A stretch of DNA of 64,000 bases from an uncultured Gammaproteobacteria bacterium. Lineage in GTDB: Bacteria > Pseudomonadota > Gammaproteobacteria > PS1 > Pseudothioglobaceae. The DNA lies in NCBI GenBank assembly GCA_913047325.1, contig CAJWTP010000001.1:1-64000 (forward strand), read 5' to 3'. Position 1 is the first letter of the stretch; each line of letters begins with the position of its first letter. Shown in pieces: positions 53,605 to 62,569 of this stretch. The notes under the pieces are model-generated. The model did not search any database. It was given only the letters and a program-made list of their open reading frames with translations, and had not been told where the DNA came from. The position numbers were made by a program, and so were the translations under genes.

Positions 53605-54360
53605 ATGTTTTCAACATTACTTCCAAAACTTATATCACTGACTTCTATGGTTGGTGAGACCATCATATCCCTTCATAACGAGAACATGGGTTTTATTGTT
53701 AAATCTGATAGTACGCCACTAACACAAGCAGATAAGACTTCTCATAAGCTCATTACAAATGTCTTAGAAAAAATAACACCGGATATTCCAATATTATCAG
53801 AGGAATCTGAAGAAACTCCTTTTTCAGTTCGAAAAAACTGGCAGAAATATTGGCTCATTGACCCTTTGGATGGTACTCGAGATTTTATAGAAGGTTCAAA
53901 AGAATTCTGTATTAGTATTGCTTTTATTGAAAAAAACTATCCTGTTTTTGGTCTTATCTATTCACCCTTCGAAAAAGTTCACTATTATCGTTTACCTCAA
54001 CAAGAATCAATCAAGCTTATTGATAATGTTGTTCACAAGCTTTGCACAAAAAAGCCAAAACGCTGGGAAAAAATTGTCTTTGGCAGATACTCACAAAATA
54101 ACAAACAACTCCAAAAACATCTTAGATCAAAAACTAATTTTGAAACATTTCGCTTAGGAAGTGCACTCAAATTTTGTTTGATTGCTGAAGGGATTTATCA
54201 CTATTACCCTAAATTTGGCCGATGTTCAGAATGGGATACTGCTGCTGGTGTTTGTATTTTAGAAGGTGCAGGAGGTAAGGTTGAAGATTTACAAGGCCAA
54301 CCTCTACAATACAATACAAAAGAAGACACCACAAGCCCTACGTTTGTCGCCACTGCTTAA
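53605..54360 (+). CDS. cysQ: 3'(2'),5'-bisphosphate nucleotidase
   Basis: An inositol-monophosphatase-fold enzyme that hydrolyses 3'-phosphoadenosine 5'-phosphate from sulfate assimilation. Met at 53605 gives 251 residues; an upstream GTG would add nine basic residues. Metal ligands lie in LSEESEETPF near 68, WLIDPLDGTRDFIEGSKEF near 90 and CSEWDTAAGVCILEGAGGKV near 210. Its tail overlaps the convergent nadC by four bases. Confidence 0.92.
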   Translation: MFSTLLPKLISLTSMVGETIISLHNENMGFIVKSDSTPLTQADKTSHKLITNVLEKITPDIPILSEESEETPFSVRKNWQKYWLIDPLDGTRDFIEGSKEFCISIAFIEKNYPVFGLIYSPFEKVHYYRLPQQESIKLIDNVVHKLCTKKPKRWEKIVFGRYSQNNKQLQKHLRSKTNFETFRLGSALKFCLIAEGIYHYYPKFGRCSEWDTAAGVCILEGAGGKVEDLQGQPLQYNTKEDTTSPTFVATA

Positions 54361-55178
54361 TCGAATTGAAGAGATAAATCAATTGCATTAATATGCTTAG
54401 TAATTGCACCTATTGAAATATAATCCACACCTGTTTCTGCATAACCAACTATGTTATTTTCATCTATATTTCCCGAAGCCTCTAGTTGACAAACCCCTCT
54501 AGCTTTAGATACAGCTTTTGTCAGCTCAGCTATAGAAAAATTATCACAAAGTACCCTCGTAATACGATCAATTTTTAGTGTTTTTTGAAGTTCCTCAAGA
54601 GTTTCCACTTCTACGATAATAGGTTTCTCTGGATGTTTTATTTGTGCTAATTCTATCGATTTTTCAATAGAACCAATAGCCATAATATGATTCTCTTTAA
54701 GCATAATACAATCATAAAGTCCCATCCGATGGTTGGTTCCACCACCACATTTAACGGCATACTTTTGAGCATGTCTAAGGTTGGGAATTGTTTTCCTAGT
54801 ATCCAACAATTGTGTTTTTGTATGCTTGATTAAATTGAATAATAATCTTGTTTGGGTTGCTGTTGCACTTAGAGTTTGCAGAAAGTTAAGTGCGGTTCTT
54901 TCAGTACTTATTATTGCCTGGGCTCGACCAATTAATTGACAAATTATTGTGTCTGGCATAACTTCTTCGCCTTCTTTAATTTTCCAATCAATTTCAATAC
55001 TGGGGTCTAACTCAGTAAAACAATAATCAGAATATTCAACACCACAAATGACAGCTTTTTCACGACAAATTATTGACGCCTTTATTCTTTCATTATCCAA
55101 TAAGTCAGAAGACAAGTCTCCAGTTCCAATGTCCTCTGATAGTGCCATATGAACGATTTGTTTTATTATCTTACTCAT
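54357..55178 (-). CDS. nadC: Nicotinate-nucleotide pyrophosphorylase (carboxylating)
   Basis: Forms nicotinate mononucleotide from quinolinate and PRPP. I start at MSKIIKQIVHMALSEDIGTG, 273 residues; the longer frame adds 12 residues inside lpxB. ALSEDIGTGDLSSD, ERTALNFLQTLSATATQT near 104, LDTRKTIPNLRHAQKYAVKCGGG near 135 and EASGNIDENNI near 233 are typical. The start overlaps the lpxB end by eight bases. Confidence 0.95.
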   Translation of the reverse strand: MSKIIKQIVHMALSEDIGTGDLSSDLLDNERIKASIICREKAVICGVEYSDYCFTELDPSIEIDWKIKEGEEVMPDTIICQLIGRAQAIISTERTALNFLQTLSATATQTRLLFNLIKHTKTQLLDTRKTIPNLRHAQKYAVKCGGGTNHRMGLYDCIMLKENHIMAIGSIEKSIELAQIKHPEKPIIVEVETLEELQKTLKIDRITRVLCDNFSIAELTKAVSKARGVCQLEASGNIDENNIVGYAETGVDYISIGAITKHINAIDLSLQFD

Positions 55179-56256
55179 TGATAAATTCCAAAATTGCTTT
55201 CGCAGAACATTCACTAGATCCTTGATTAAGCTGCTTATGAATCAAACCTAATTCGGCAGTTAACTCCGAATTATTGGAATTAATTAATTGCATAGCAGTA
55301 TAAGCAATATTTTTCGCGTTTGCATTATCTTGTATCAATTCCGGCACTATTCCTTTCCCCAAAATAACATTTGGTAAAGACACGTAATCAGTTTTCAAGA
55401 GACGCTTAACAATCTGATAACTAGGACCCGAAATCTTATATATCACAATCATAGGAACTCCAATCATAGCTACTTCAAGCGCCGCAGTCCCGGATGCAAC
55501 AATAACCAAATCTGAGCTTGCTATTCTTGCATGTGCATCACCAATACTGAGATCAATATTTTGTTCACCAATTTGAGTCTCGACCCAATCCTTGAAATCA
55601 TTATTTGCAAGTGATATTCTAAACATCAATTCAGGATCTTGTTCTCTCATCAACTTCACTGAAGTTAATATTTCAGGCAATAAAGACTTAATCTCTGCCT
55701 CTCGTGAACCAGGCATCAATAAAACCCTCTTGCCAGGGATATGTTGTCGTCTTGGTTCTAAAATTTCAGCCAATGGATGGCCAACAAATAGAGCTTTTTG
55801 ACCATGTTTCTTATAAAAATCCATTTCAAATGGGAAAAGACACAGCATTAAGTCTGCTGAAGCTTTAATTTTAGTAATTCGATTCGAGCGCCATGCCCAC
55901 ACTGATGGACTGATAAAGTGAACAGTTTTTATGCCATTTTGTTTAAGCTTTCGTTCAATTTTAAAATTAAAATCTGGAGAATCTACACCAATAAAAACAT
56001 CTGGCCTTGATTTGGTAAAGTGTGTGACAATTGAACTTCTTAACTTTAATAGCGAGGGAAGCTTCTTTAATACTTCACTAAAGCCCATTACATTAGCATG
56101 ATCCATATTCCATAATCTATGGCAGCCCGCATTACTCATCATCTCACCTGCCAATCCTTCTATTTGGCAATCGGGATTCAAGTCAATCAATGATTTAACT
56201 AGTGTTGCGCCAATCATATCCCCTGATGTTTCTGCTGCACTAATTGCAATTTTCAT
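55171..56256 (-). CDS. lpxB: Lipid A-disaccharide synthase
   Basis: A GT-B glycosyltransferase making the lipid A disaccharide at the inner membrane, 361 residues. ISAAETSGDMIGATLVKSL is at the N-terminus, FIGVDSPDFNFKIER near 90, FISPSVWAWRSNRITKI near 120, VLLMPGSREAEIKSLLP near 190 and ASGTAALEVAMIGVPMIV near 260. The gene is outside the usual lpxD-fabZ-lpxA-lpxB cluster and is coupled to nadC. It shows that the cell makes LPS. Confidence 0.95.
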   Translation of the reverse strand: MKIAISAAETSGDMIGATLVKSLIDLNPDCQIEGLAGEMMSNAGCHRLWNMDHANVMGFSEVLKKLPSLLKLRSSIVTHFTKSRPDVFIGVDSPDFNFKIERKLKQNGIKTVHFISPSVWAWRSNRITKIKASADLMLCLFPFEMDFYKKHGQKALFVGHPLAEILEPRRQHIPGKRVLLMPGSREAEIKSLLPEILTSVKLMREQDPELMFRISLANNDFKDWVETQIGEQNIDLSIGDAHARIASSDLVIVASGTAALEVAMIGVPMIVIYKISGPSYQIVKRLLKTDYVSLPNVILGKGIVPELIQDNANAKNIAYTAMQLINSNNSELTAELGLIHKQLNQGSSECSAKAILEFINE

Positions 56257-56299
56257 TATTAAAGTTAGTTATGAATGGAATAACAATAATATAGAAGAA

Positions 56300-56602
56300 T
56301 CATTTCCTCGGCAAAATAATCATTGGATTTTCTTCAAAAGGACGATAAATTACTAATACACTGCCAATAATTTGAACTAAAAAAGCTTCTGAGAATTCAA
56401 TTATTTTATTTTCTATTTCCTTTTTTTTATTGCGATCATCGACTCTAATCTTTATTTTAAGTAGCTCGTGCTTTTTCATTGTGGAGTCAAGTTCAGACAA
56501 AACTGCCTCACTTAGACCGTGTTGTCCAATCATCACGACAGGGTTTAGATCGTGTGCGAGTGTTCTTAGGTATTTTTTTTGATTGTTAGTTAGTCTCTTC
56601 AT
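56300..56602 (-). CDS. yhbY: CRM-domain RNA-binding protein YhbY
   Basis: A 100-residue CRM-domain protein associated with pre-50S ribosomes. KKYLRTLAHDLNPVVMIGQHGLSEAV at positions about 9-34 contains the GxxG-type loop, and DRNKKKEIENKIIEFS and IGSVLVIYRPF follow. In E. coli, yhbY lies beside rlmE-ftsH; here it overlaps the lysA 3' end by 17 bases. Confidence 0.92.
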   Translation of the reverse strand: MKRLTNNQKKYLRTLAHDLNPVVMIGQHGLSEAVLSELDSTMKKHELLKIKIRVDDRNKKKEIENKIIEFSEAFLVQIIGSVLVIYRPFEENPMIILPRK

Positions 56603-57884
56603 CTAGGAAAAACTCATTTTCAAACAAGGATTTAGCCTCTTCACGTCTGCGTACCAAGGCATGTCTATTCCCAGCCACCATGACTTCAGCTACACGTGGC
56701 CGCGTATTGTAATTAGAGCTTAAAACAAAACCATAGGCGCCCGCAGACATCATTGCAATGTAATCTCCTTGATTGAGTTTTAGTTCTCTATCTTTTGCTA
56801 AGAAGTCTCCAGTTTCACAAACTGGACCAACCAAATCCCAAGTGTCATTAATACCATCAGGACTTTCTTTAACAACTACGGCTTTATGATATGCGCCGTA
56901 AAGAGATGGACGCATCAAATCATTCATCGCTCCATCAACAATGGCAAATGATTTAATGCTGTTTCGCTTAAGATACTCTACCTGAGTAACAAAGATTCCA
57001 GCATTCCCAACAATTGCCCTGCCTGGCTCTAGTAATATTTTCAAATCACCAGCTCTGCTTAATATCGATTGAATATAATCACTAATATTTATTGTTTGTT
57101 CATCTTTGTAAGAAATACCTATGCCTCCGCCTAGGTCAAGGTGAGATACTTTGACGCCTTCAGATTGAAGCTTTGAGATTAATTCTAGCGTTTTATCCAG
57201 CGCCTCAATGAATGGCAAAACATCAGTAATTTGGGATCCAATATGATAATCTAAGCCACAAATTTTAAGGTATTCCGATTGGTCAGCCTTGTGATATAAA
57301 GATAAAGCGGTATCAACGTCAACGCCAAACTTGTTCTCTTTTAAGCCTGTCGAAATATAGGGGTGCGTCTTAGCGTCAACATCAGGATTGACACGAATCG
57401 AAATCGACGCCACAACACCTGCCGCTTGAGCGACAGACTGAATACGTTCTAATTCTCCCTCAGACTCTACATTAAAGCAATAAACACCAATTTCTAGTGC
57501 TTTTTGAATTTCTGCTTTTGACTTGGCAACTCCAGAAAAAACACATCGACTAGGTATGCCTCCAGCAGCGATTACTCTTTCTAGTTCACCAATTGAGACA
57601 ATATCAAAACCGGAGCCTAGTTTTGCTAACACATTAAGTACCGCAATGTTGGAGTTAGCTTTGACAGCGTAACAGATAAGATGCGGGTGTTCTCCAAAGG
57701 CTCTATCGAATTGCTGCCAATTCCGCTCTATTTCAGTCCGGGAATATACATAAAGTGGTGAGCCGTACTGAGCCATCAAGTCCATTACAGGAACAGACTC
57801 AGCATACAAAGCATTGTTTTGAAAAGAAAAAATATTCAATGAGCTCGAATTAGTCGGTACTTGAAATTGCGGTTTCAGATTCAT
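56586..57884 (-). CDS. lysA: Diaminopimelate decarboxylase
   Basis: A PLP barrel enzyme making L-lysine from meso-DAP, 432 residues. YGSPLYVYSRTEIERN near 40, the PLP lysine in ICYAVKANSNIAVL near 71, GLDYHIGSQITD near 212, LLEPGRAIVGNAG near 296 and GPVCETGDFLAKDREL near 363 are all present. The 5' end overlaps the lptM gene by 35 bases in another frame, and the 3' end overlaps yhbY. dapF is not in the window. Confidence 0.96.
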   Translation of the reverse strand: MNLKPQFQVPTNSSSLNIFSFQNNALYAESVPVMDLMAQYGSPLYVYSRTEIERNWQQFDRAFGEHPHLICYAVKANSNIAVLNVLAKLGSGFDIVSIGELERVIAAGGIPSRCVFSGVAKSKAEIQKALEIGVYCFNVESEGELERIQSVAQAAGVVASISIRVNPDVDAKTHPYISTGLKENKFGVDVDTALSLYHKADQSEYLKICGLDYHIGSQITDVLPFIEALDKTLELISKLQSEGVKVSHLDLGGGIGISYKDEQTINISDYIQSILSRAGDLKILLEPGRAIVGNAGIFVTQVEYLKRNSIKSFAIVDGAMNDLMRPSLYGAYHKAVVVKESPDGINDTWDLVGPVCETGDFLAKDRELKLNQGDYIAMMSAGAYGFVLSSNYNTRPRVAEVMVAGNRHALVRRREEAKSLFENEFFLDEETN

Positions 57885-57984
57885 TTTCTGTCTCTGTGAC
57901 AGGCACTAAATCTCCCATTCTTCCGCACGCACTCAAAGTAATCGCAAATGATACAATCATTGCTAATTTCAATAGGTTTTTCAT
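57850..57984 (-). CDS. lptM: LptM-like small lipoprotein
   Basis: A 44-residue lipoprotein whose gene overlaps lysA. The N-terminus MKNLLKLAMIVSFAITLSAC is a signal peptide with lipobox LSAC, and Cys20 should be lipidated. In the LptM (YifL) family the Cys is followed by a GQKGPLYLP-like stretch that mimics LPS in LptD assembly; here it is GRMGDLVPV, a divergent form, then an acidic tail. GAGG precedes the ATG. Its position directly upstream of lysA is the conserved one in gammaproteobacteria. Confidence 0.82.
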   Translation of the reverse strand: MKNLLKLAMIVSFAITLSACGRMGDLVPVTETENESETAISSTD

Positions 57985-58018
57985 ATTGCCTCACTTACTT
58001 TGGTGTAATAGCGCTATT

Positions 58019-58678
58019 TTACACAAAGGTTTTAAGCTGTTGTATAAACAAATCTCTAGCCAATTTAAACGCCCCTAGGCTTTCTAAATGAGGATTTTCT
58101 ACTTGACAATCTACCAATCTATAGTGACTCTTTTGTAATAAATATGCAAATGCCACTTTCGAAGCATTGCTGACCAATGAAAACATTGACTCGCCAAAAA
58201 AGACTTGACCCAAAGCTACACCGTACAACCCCCCTACAAGCTTGTCTTTTTCATAAACCTCATATGAATGAGCATAGCCATAATCATGGAGCTCGCAATA
58301 TGATCTCATCATGTCGTCACCTATCCAGGTGCCAGACTGTCCATACCTATTGACTGTTTGACAGTTAGTGATAACATCAACAAAAGCTTTGTTCACTCTG
58401 ACATCAAACCTTTTTGAGAGTATGACTTTTTTTAGACTTTTTGATAGATGAAATACCTCAGGGGTTATAACCATTCTTGGGTCAGGCGAATACCATAAGA
58501 TTGGTTCCCCATCACTGTACCAAGGGAAAATCCCTTGTGAATATGCTTTGAGCAATCTTTTAGTAGACAAATCTCCACCGATTCCTATAAGGCCGTTTGG
58601 GTTTTTTAACGCTAAACCTACGTCAGGGAATGGTGTGTCATGCTGATCAAGCCAAAATGATTGGGGAATCTCAATCAC
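58019..58678 (-). CDS. aat: Leucyl/phenylalanyl-tRNA--protein transferase
   Basis: Adds Leu or Phe to proteins with N-terminal Arg or Lys, marking them for ClpAP, 219 residues. NPNGLIGIGGDLSTKRLLKA near 28, YSQGIFPWYSDGEPILWYSP near 47, GQSGTWIGDDMMRSY near 118 and VFFGESMFSLVSNASKVA near 160 are the family blocks. It lies two bases after nudE; infA/clpA are not adjacent. Confidence 0.96.
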   Translation of the reverse strand: MIEIPQSFWLDQHDTPFPDVGLALKNPNGLIGIGGDLSTKRLLKAYSQGIFPWYSDGEPILWYSPDPRMVITPEVFHLSKSLKKVILSKRFDVRVNKAFVDVITNCQTVNRYGQSGTWIGDDMMRSYCELHDYGYAHSYEVYEKDKLVGGLYGVALGQVFFGESMFSLVSNASKVAFAYLLQKSHYRLVDCQVENPHLESLGAFKLARDLFIQQLKTFV

Positions 58679-58680
58679 AC

Positions 58681-59235
58681 TTATCGTTTACTCATTATCT
58701 CTCTTACCATATATAAGGCAAGTATGCTTCTTGCTTCGGTCAAATCATCATCATAGGTCAACTGTTCTATATCTGAGAGTTTTTTTGAAACAATCTCAAG
58801 TGGCTCAGGCTCGTCCCCTTCCGCACTTTCCTCATATAGGTCTTCAGCAAGAATAATATATGTTTTACCAGATTGATAGCCTGGCGCCAGAGTGGTTGCT
58901 TTAAGGAAGGTCAGTTTATTTGAACCATAGCCAATCTCCTCTTTGAGCTCTCTTGAGGCCGCTTCGATGGGAGTCTCACCTTTGTCTATCTTTCCTTTCG
59001 TTAGACCCAACTCGTAACGTTCTGTGCCCGCCGAAAATTCATAAACCATCAACACAGTGTCTTTGTCAATCATCGGCACAACTAAGACAGCGCCATTGCC
59101 GCCAGGCTTTAAGCGTTCAAAAACGCGTGTCTCCCCATTTGAAAATTCAACGTCCATAGATTCGACGTTAAACACGCGACTCCGAGCGATACTATGAACA
59201 TTGGTTATTTTTGGATTTTTTCGCATAGACGCCAT
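58681..59235 (-). CDS. nudE: ADP compounds hydrolase NudE
   Basis: A Nudix hydrolase of 184 residues acting on ADP-ribose, NADH and Ap3A in E. coli. The Nudix box GKIDKGETPIEAASREL then KEEIGYG fits GX5EX7REUXEEXG exactly. The N-terminal SRVFNVESMDVEFSNGETR and GNGAVLVVPMIDKDTVLMVY also fit NudE rather than the ADP-sugar Nudix NudF. It forms a two-gene unit with aat. Confidence 0.92.
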   Translation of the reverse strand: MASMRKNPKITNVHSIARSRVFNVESMDVEFSNGETRVFERLKPGGNGAVLVVPMIDKDTVLMVYEFSAGTERYELGLTKGKIDKGETPIEAASRELKEEIGYGSNKLTFLKATTLAPGYQSGKTYIILAEDLYEESAEGDEPEPLEIVSKKLSDIEQLTYDDDLTEARSILALYMVREIMSKR

Positions 59236-59369
59236 TATGCCATCGGTTTGATGCTTTCCTGATTACAAATTCTTAGCACTGGTTTTTACCTTCTAATATT
59301 TTTCTCTTAAGAGAAGCATTAATCATTTTTTTATCCCATAACCTTTTTTCCTGCAGTCATTGCTTAAGT

Positions 59370-60254
59370 TTAATTATTTAATTCGTCAAACAACATCAAA
59401 GCTGAGGTATCACTATATGCATGACCTTTATCCATTAAATTAACGTATCGGTCATACACCTCCTTGGTGAATGTTAAGTTTGTTTCATTATCTTTTGCCT
59501 GATCTATACAATAACCTAAATCTTTAACCATCCACTTAATTGCAAAACCAAAGTCAAACTCTCTTTGATGCATGGTATGGCCGCGGTTAACCATTTGCCA
59601 AGATTGCGCGGCACCACCAGATATAGCTGCGAGTAGGCTATCCACATCTATATTTTCAGCTTCAGCAAACAGTAATCCTTCTGATAGCCCTTGTAATAGT
59701 CCAGCAATACAAATCTGATTAACCATTTTGGCTAACTGGCCATAGCCTGACTCTCCCATATAGCTAATATTTTTCGAATAAGATTCAACTAGCAAACTAT
59801 TACTCTCTAGCTCAGTTTGATCTCCACCAGCCATAACACTTAATATTCCATTGATTGCACCCGCTTCCCCGCCACTAACTGGCGCATCAATAAAGGTTAC
59901 GTTTTTAGATTGAAGAGATTGATTAAGGTGTTTAGCTAACTTATATGAAGTGGTAGTGTGATCAATAAACACACTACCTTCTTTGAGATGAGAATAAATT
60001 CCATTATCAGAAAAGACAATCTCCATCATATCTTCGTCTCTACCTGTGCAAGTAATAACAACATCTGCATCAAAAACGGCTTTCTCAAGTGAAGAACAAA
60101 TCTCGCCATCGTACTCCTTGCCCCATTTGATTGATTTTTCCATAGTTCGGTTATAGACTCTCAAATTTGCCAAACCTGACATAGATAGATGGCCAGCCAT
60201 AGGATAGCCCATCGTACCGAGACCAATAAAAGCAACATTCCTTTTTTTGTTCAT
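59370..60254 (-). CDS. 3-hydroxyisobutyrate dehydrogenase-family oxidoreductase
   Basis: A beta-hydroxyacid dehydrogenase of 294 residues. NAD(P)-binding FIGLGTMGYPMAGHLSMSG is at the N-terminus, the substrate motif FIDAPVSGGEAGAINGIL near 118, the catalytic Lys in GYGQLAKMVNQICIAG near 170 and the C-terminal KDLGYCIDQA near 240. It could act on 3-hydroxyisobutyrate, tartronate semialdehyde or succinic semialdehyde; motifs do not decide. It stands alone, 134 bases from nudE, a gap in which I see nothing. Confidence 0.87.
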   Translation of the reverse strand: MNKKRNVAFIGLGTMGYPMAGHLSMSGLANLRVYNRTMEKSIKWGKEYDGEICSSLEKAVFDADVVITCTGRDEDMMEIVFSDNGIYSHLKEGSVFIDHTTTSYKLAKHLNQSLQSKNVTFIDAPVSGGEAGAINGILSVMAGGDQTELESNSLLVESYSKNISYMGESGYGQLAKMVNQICIAGLLQGLSEGLLFAEAENIDVDSLLAAISGGAAQSWQMVNRGHTMHQREFDFGFAIKWMVKDLGYCIDQAKDNETNLTFTKEVYDRYVNLMDKGHAYSDTSALMLFDELNN

Positions 60255-60492
60255 AAAACTTCCTCTGAGTGTTATGTAATCAATACTTTACGAGATTATA
60301 CGACGATGTATTCCAGTTTAATTAATAGATGCCATATATTTGATAAAATAATAATTTGACTCGAATAATAAACAAAATTAAGTTTTTTTGCTAATTATTA
60401 ACAAGAATTAATAAAAAATGGCATTTTTTTGAGTAATTTATCTATTTTTTACTAATTATTACTATTTTTATTCATTTTTATACGTATTTTTT
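60255..60492. other. Very AT-rich divergent intergenic region
   Basis: The gap between the divergent dehydrogenase and glycosylase genes is almost pure A/T from about 60355 to 60492, with repeated CTAATTATTA/ACTAATTATTAC blocks near 60391 and 60449. It must hold both promoters, but no element close to consensus stands out. A curved-DNA site for H-NS-like or Fis proteins is possible. Confidence 0.5.
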
Positions 60493-61119
60493 ATGAAAAC
60501 ACCTGATTACTGGCAAGAATCAATTGGTTTTTTACAAAATAATGATAAAAAATTAGCACAAATCATTAATAAATATGGCGAATCTGTGCTAATTGGTCGT
60601 CGCGATCCTCTTGAGACTTTAATCCGTTCAGTAGTCGGCCAACAAATTTCAGTAAAAGCTGCGGCAAGCGTTTGGCAAAAAATAGTTGATTTGGTAGGGG
60701 AATTAAGTGCAGATAATATTTTATTGGTTAACAAAGAAAAACTAAAATCTTGCGGACTTTCCAAGCAGAAAACTCAATATATATCGAATATTGCTGAACA
60801 CTTTAAAGCACATAATATTAATGACGAGTCTTATTGGAATGACCGAGAATTTTCGAATATTTATGATGAACTTATCGCAATAAAAGGTGTAGGACCTTGG
60901 ACGGTTGAAATGTTTGGTATGTTCTATTTACTAGAAAGGGATATATTCCCACTAAAAGATCTCGGCATCATAAAGGCGATCAATCAACTTTACTGCATTG
61001 ATGAGATTCCTTTAACAATAGACCAAGTAATCGCTATTTCAGATCGTTGGAAGCCTTATCGTACTGTAGCCTGCTGGTACTTGTGGCGCTCTATAGATAA
61101 CGAAGCTGTTCTTTATTGA
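60493..61119 (+). CDS. DNA-3-methyladenine glycosylase II-like protein
   Basis: A HhH-GPD glycosylase of 208 residues removing alkylated bases. LETLIRSVVGQQISVKAAASV near 37 and the HhH loop IAIKGVGPWTVEMFGMF near 128, then FPLKDLGIIKAIN with the catalytic Asp, match AlkA-type enzymes. It lacks the extra N-terminal domain of E. coli AlkA (282), like the short Bacillus and Archaea forms. No ada gene is adjacent. Confidence 0.9.
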   Translation: MKTPDYWQESIGFLQNNDKKLAQIINKYGESVLIGRRDPLETLIRSVVGQQISVKAAASVWQKIVDLVGELSADNILLVNKEKLKSCGLSKQKTQYISNIAEHFKAHNINDESYWNDREFSNIYDELIAIKGVGPWTVEMFGMFYLLERDIFPLKDLGIIKAINQLYCIDEIPLTIDQVIAISDRWKPYRTVACWYLWRSIDNEAVLY

Positions 61120-61181
61120 TCGCTTTTGGGGCTACTTATTGAATTTATGCGACTTTAAAATATCTATTTTTTGAAATAAGT

Positions 61182-62252
61182 CTACTCGATTGCATCAACA
61201 ATTAGATTGCCCATTTCCTCAGTGCCAACTATCCTATCACCTGCTGCTGATATATCTTTCGTTCTATAGCCCTGATCAAGAACCTCATTAACTGCAGCAT
61301 TAATTTTTTCAGCTAGTGGTGCTTGATTTAGTGAATATCGCAGCATCATTGAAACCGAAAGTATTGTCGCTAATGGGTTAGCGATATCCTTGCCAGCAAT
61401 ATCAGGTGCTGAGCCATGAATGGGCTCATACATACCATAATTGTTTTTGTTTAGCGAGGCAGATGGAAGCATTCCAATCGAACCAGTCAGCATGGCAGCA
61501 CAATCTGACAATATATCACCAAAGAGGTTGCTGGTTACCATAACATCGAACTGCTTCGGAGCTCTAACGAGCTGCATTGCAGCGTTATCAACATACATAT
61601 GGGAAAGCTCAACATCAGGATAATCCTTGGAAACTTCCTCCATAACTTCTCTCCATAGTTCACAGACTTCTAGCACATTCGCCTTATCTACAGAACATAC
61701 ACGCTTATCTCTTTTTTGTGCAATTTGAAAAGCAGAGTGACCAATACGCGCTATCTCTGACTCAGAATAGGTGGCGGAATTTACACCAAATCGCTCTCCA
61801 TCTTTAATCTCAACACCGCGAGGCTGACCAAAATAAATACCCCCAACGAGCTCTCTAACTATCATTAGATCAAGGCCAGAAACAACTTCATTTTTTAGAG
61901 TTGAAGCATTTGCCAGCTGCGGATAGAGAATTGCTGGTCTTAGGTTAGAAAACAGATCCAACTCAGCACGTATTCCCAGTAAACCTCTTTCAGGTCGCAA
62001 ATCCCATTCTAGTGAATCCCATTTCGGTCCGCCAACCGCCCCTAAAAGTATGGAGTCGCATTCTTTAGCAACCACTATAGTATCCTCAGGCAGAGGTGAA
62101 CCTGTCTCATCGTAGGCGCTTCCACCAATAAACCCTTCAACAAGATTCATGCCCATCCCGTGATTGGTATTTAACAAGTCAATTACTTTAACCGCTTGGG
62201 CAACTATTTCTTTCCCTATGCCATCTCCTGGCAGAATTAATACCTTTGACAT
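61182..62252 (-). CDS. leuB: 3-isopropylmalate dehydrogenase
   Basis: An NAD-dependent oxidative decarboxylase of leucine synthesis, 356 residues. [20 protein letters not shown] is at the N-terminus, [11 protein letters not shown] near 70, [21 protein letters not shown] near 86, [12 protein letters not shown] near 131, VDKANVLEV near 195 and [11 protein letters not shown] near 260. All active-site residues are intact. leuA, leuC and leuD are not in the window. Confidence 0.97.
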   Translation of the reverse strand: MSKVLILPGDGIGKEIVAQAVKVIDLLNTNHGMGMNLVEGFIGGSAYDETGSPLPEDTIVVAKECDSILLGAVGGPKWDSLEWDLRPERGLLGIRAELDLFSNLRPAILYPQLANASTLKNEVVSGLDLMIVRELVGGIYFGQPRGVEIKDGERFGVNSATYSESEIARIGHSAFQIAQKRDKRVCSVDKANVLEVCELWREVMEEVSKDYPDVELSHMYVDNAAMQLVRAPKQFDVMVTSNLFGDILSDCAAMLTGSIGMLPSASLNKNNYGMYEPIHGSAPDIAGKDIANPLATILSVSMMLRYSLNQAPLAEKINAAVNEVLDQGYRTKDISAAGDRIVGTEEMGNLIVDAIE

Positions 62253-62340
62253 CTGTTTTTACGAGCTTAATACAAAAAATGATTATTTTACTCTGGCAGA
62301 CACATAAGCCCATCTGAATTTGAGTTTAGATTTGTTGTGG

Positions 62341-62505
62341 TTAAATTTCCACCATCTCAAAGTCTTCTTTACTTGTACCACAGACAGGACAGGTCCAGTC
62401 TTCTGGAACATCCTCCCAAGCTGTACCTGACGCAATACCTTCTTCAGGATTACCTAAAGCTTCATCATAAATCCATCCGCACATCATGCATTCGTATTTT
62501 TTCAA
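62341..62505 (-). CDS. Rubredoxin
   Basis: A 54-residue one-iron electron carrier. The four iron ligands are in two CxxC knuckles: [13 protein letters not shown] at 6-9 and [13 protein letters not shown] at 39-42, with the usual DVPEDW between. The start must be the TTG at 62505 because an in-frame TAA lies five codons upstream with no ATG between; the protein then begins MKKYEC as expected. It follows the peroxiredoxin terminator in the same direction, so it has its own promoter or uses read-through. Peroxide or oxygen detoxification is plausible. Confidence 0.93.
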   Translation of the reverse strand: MKKYECMMCGWIYDEALGNPEEGIASGTAWEDVPEDWTCPVCGTSKEDFEMVEI

Positions 62506-62522
62506 TTTGCTATTCCATTAAC

Positions 62523-62547
62523 AAAAAAGGGGAGTCAAAACTCCCCC
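62523..62547 (-). terminator. Terminator of the peroxiredoxin gene
   Basis: On the minus strand a GGGGAGT/ACTCCCC stem with a TTTG loop is followed by a run of six T. It lies 23 bases after the peroxiredoxin stop, between it and the rubredoxin gene. Confidence 0.85.
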
Positions 62548-62569
62548 TTTAGTATATTAAATTGTCTGA

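Noticed and set aside
62337-62552. Plus-strand open frame of 71 codons
   Set aside because: It is the reverse of the rubredoxin gene and the peroxiredoxin terminator; the rubredoxin reading has four iron-binding cysteines.
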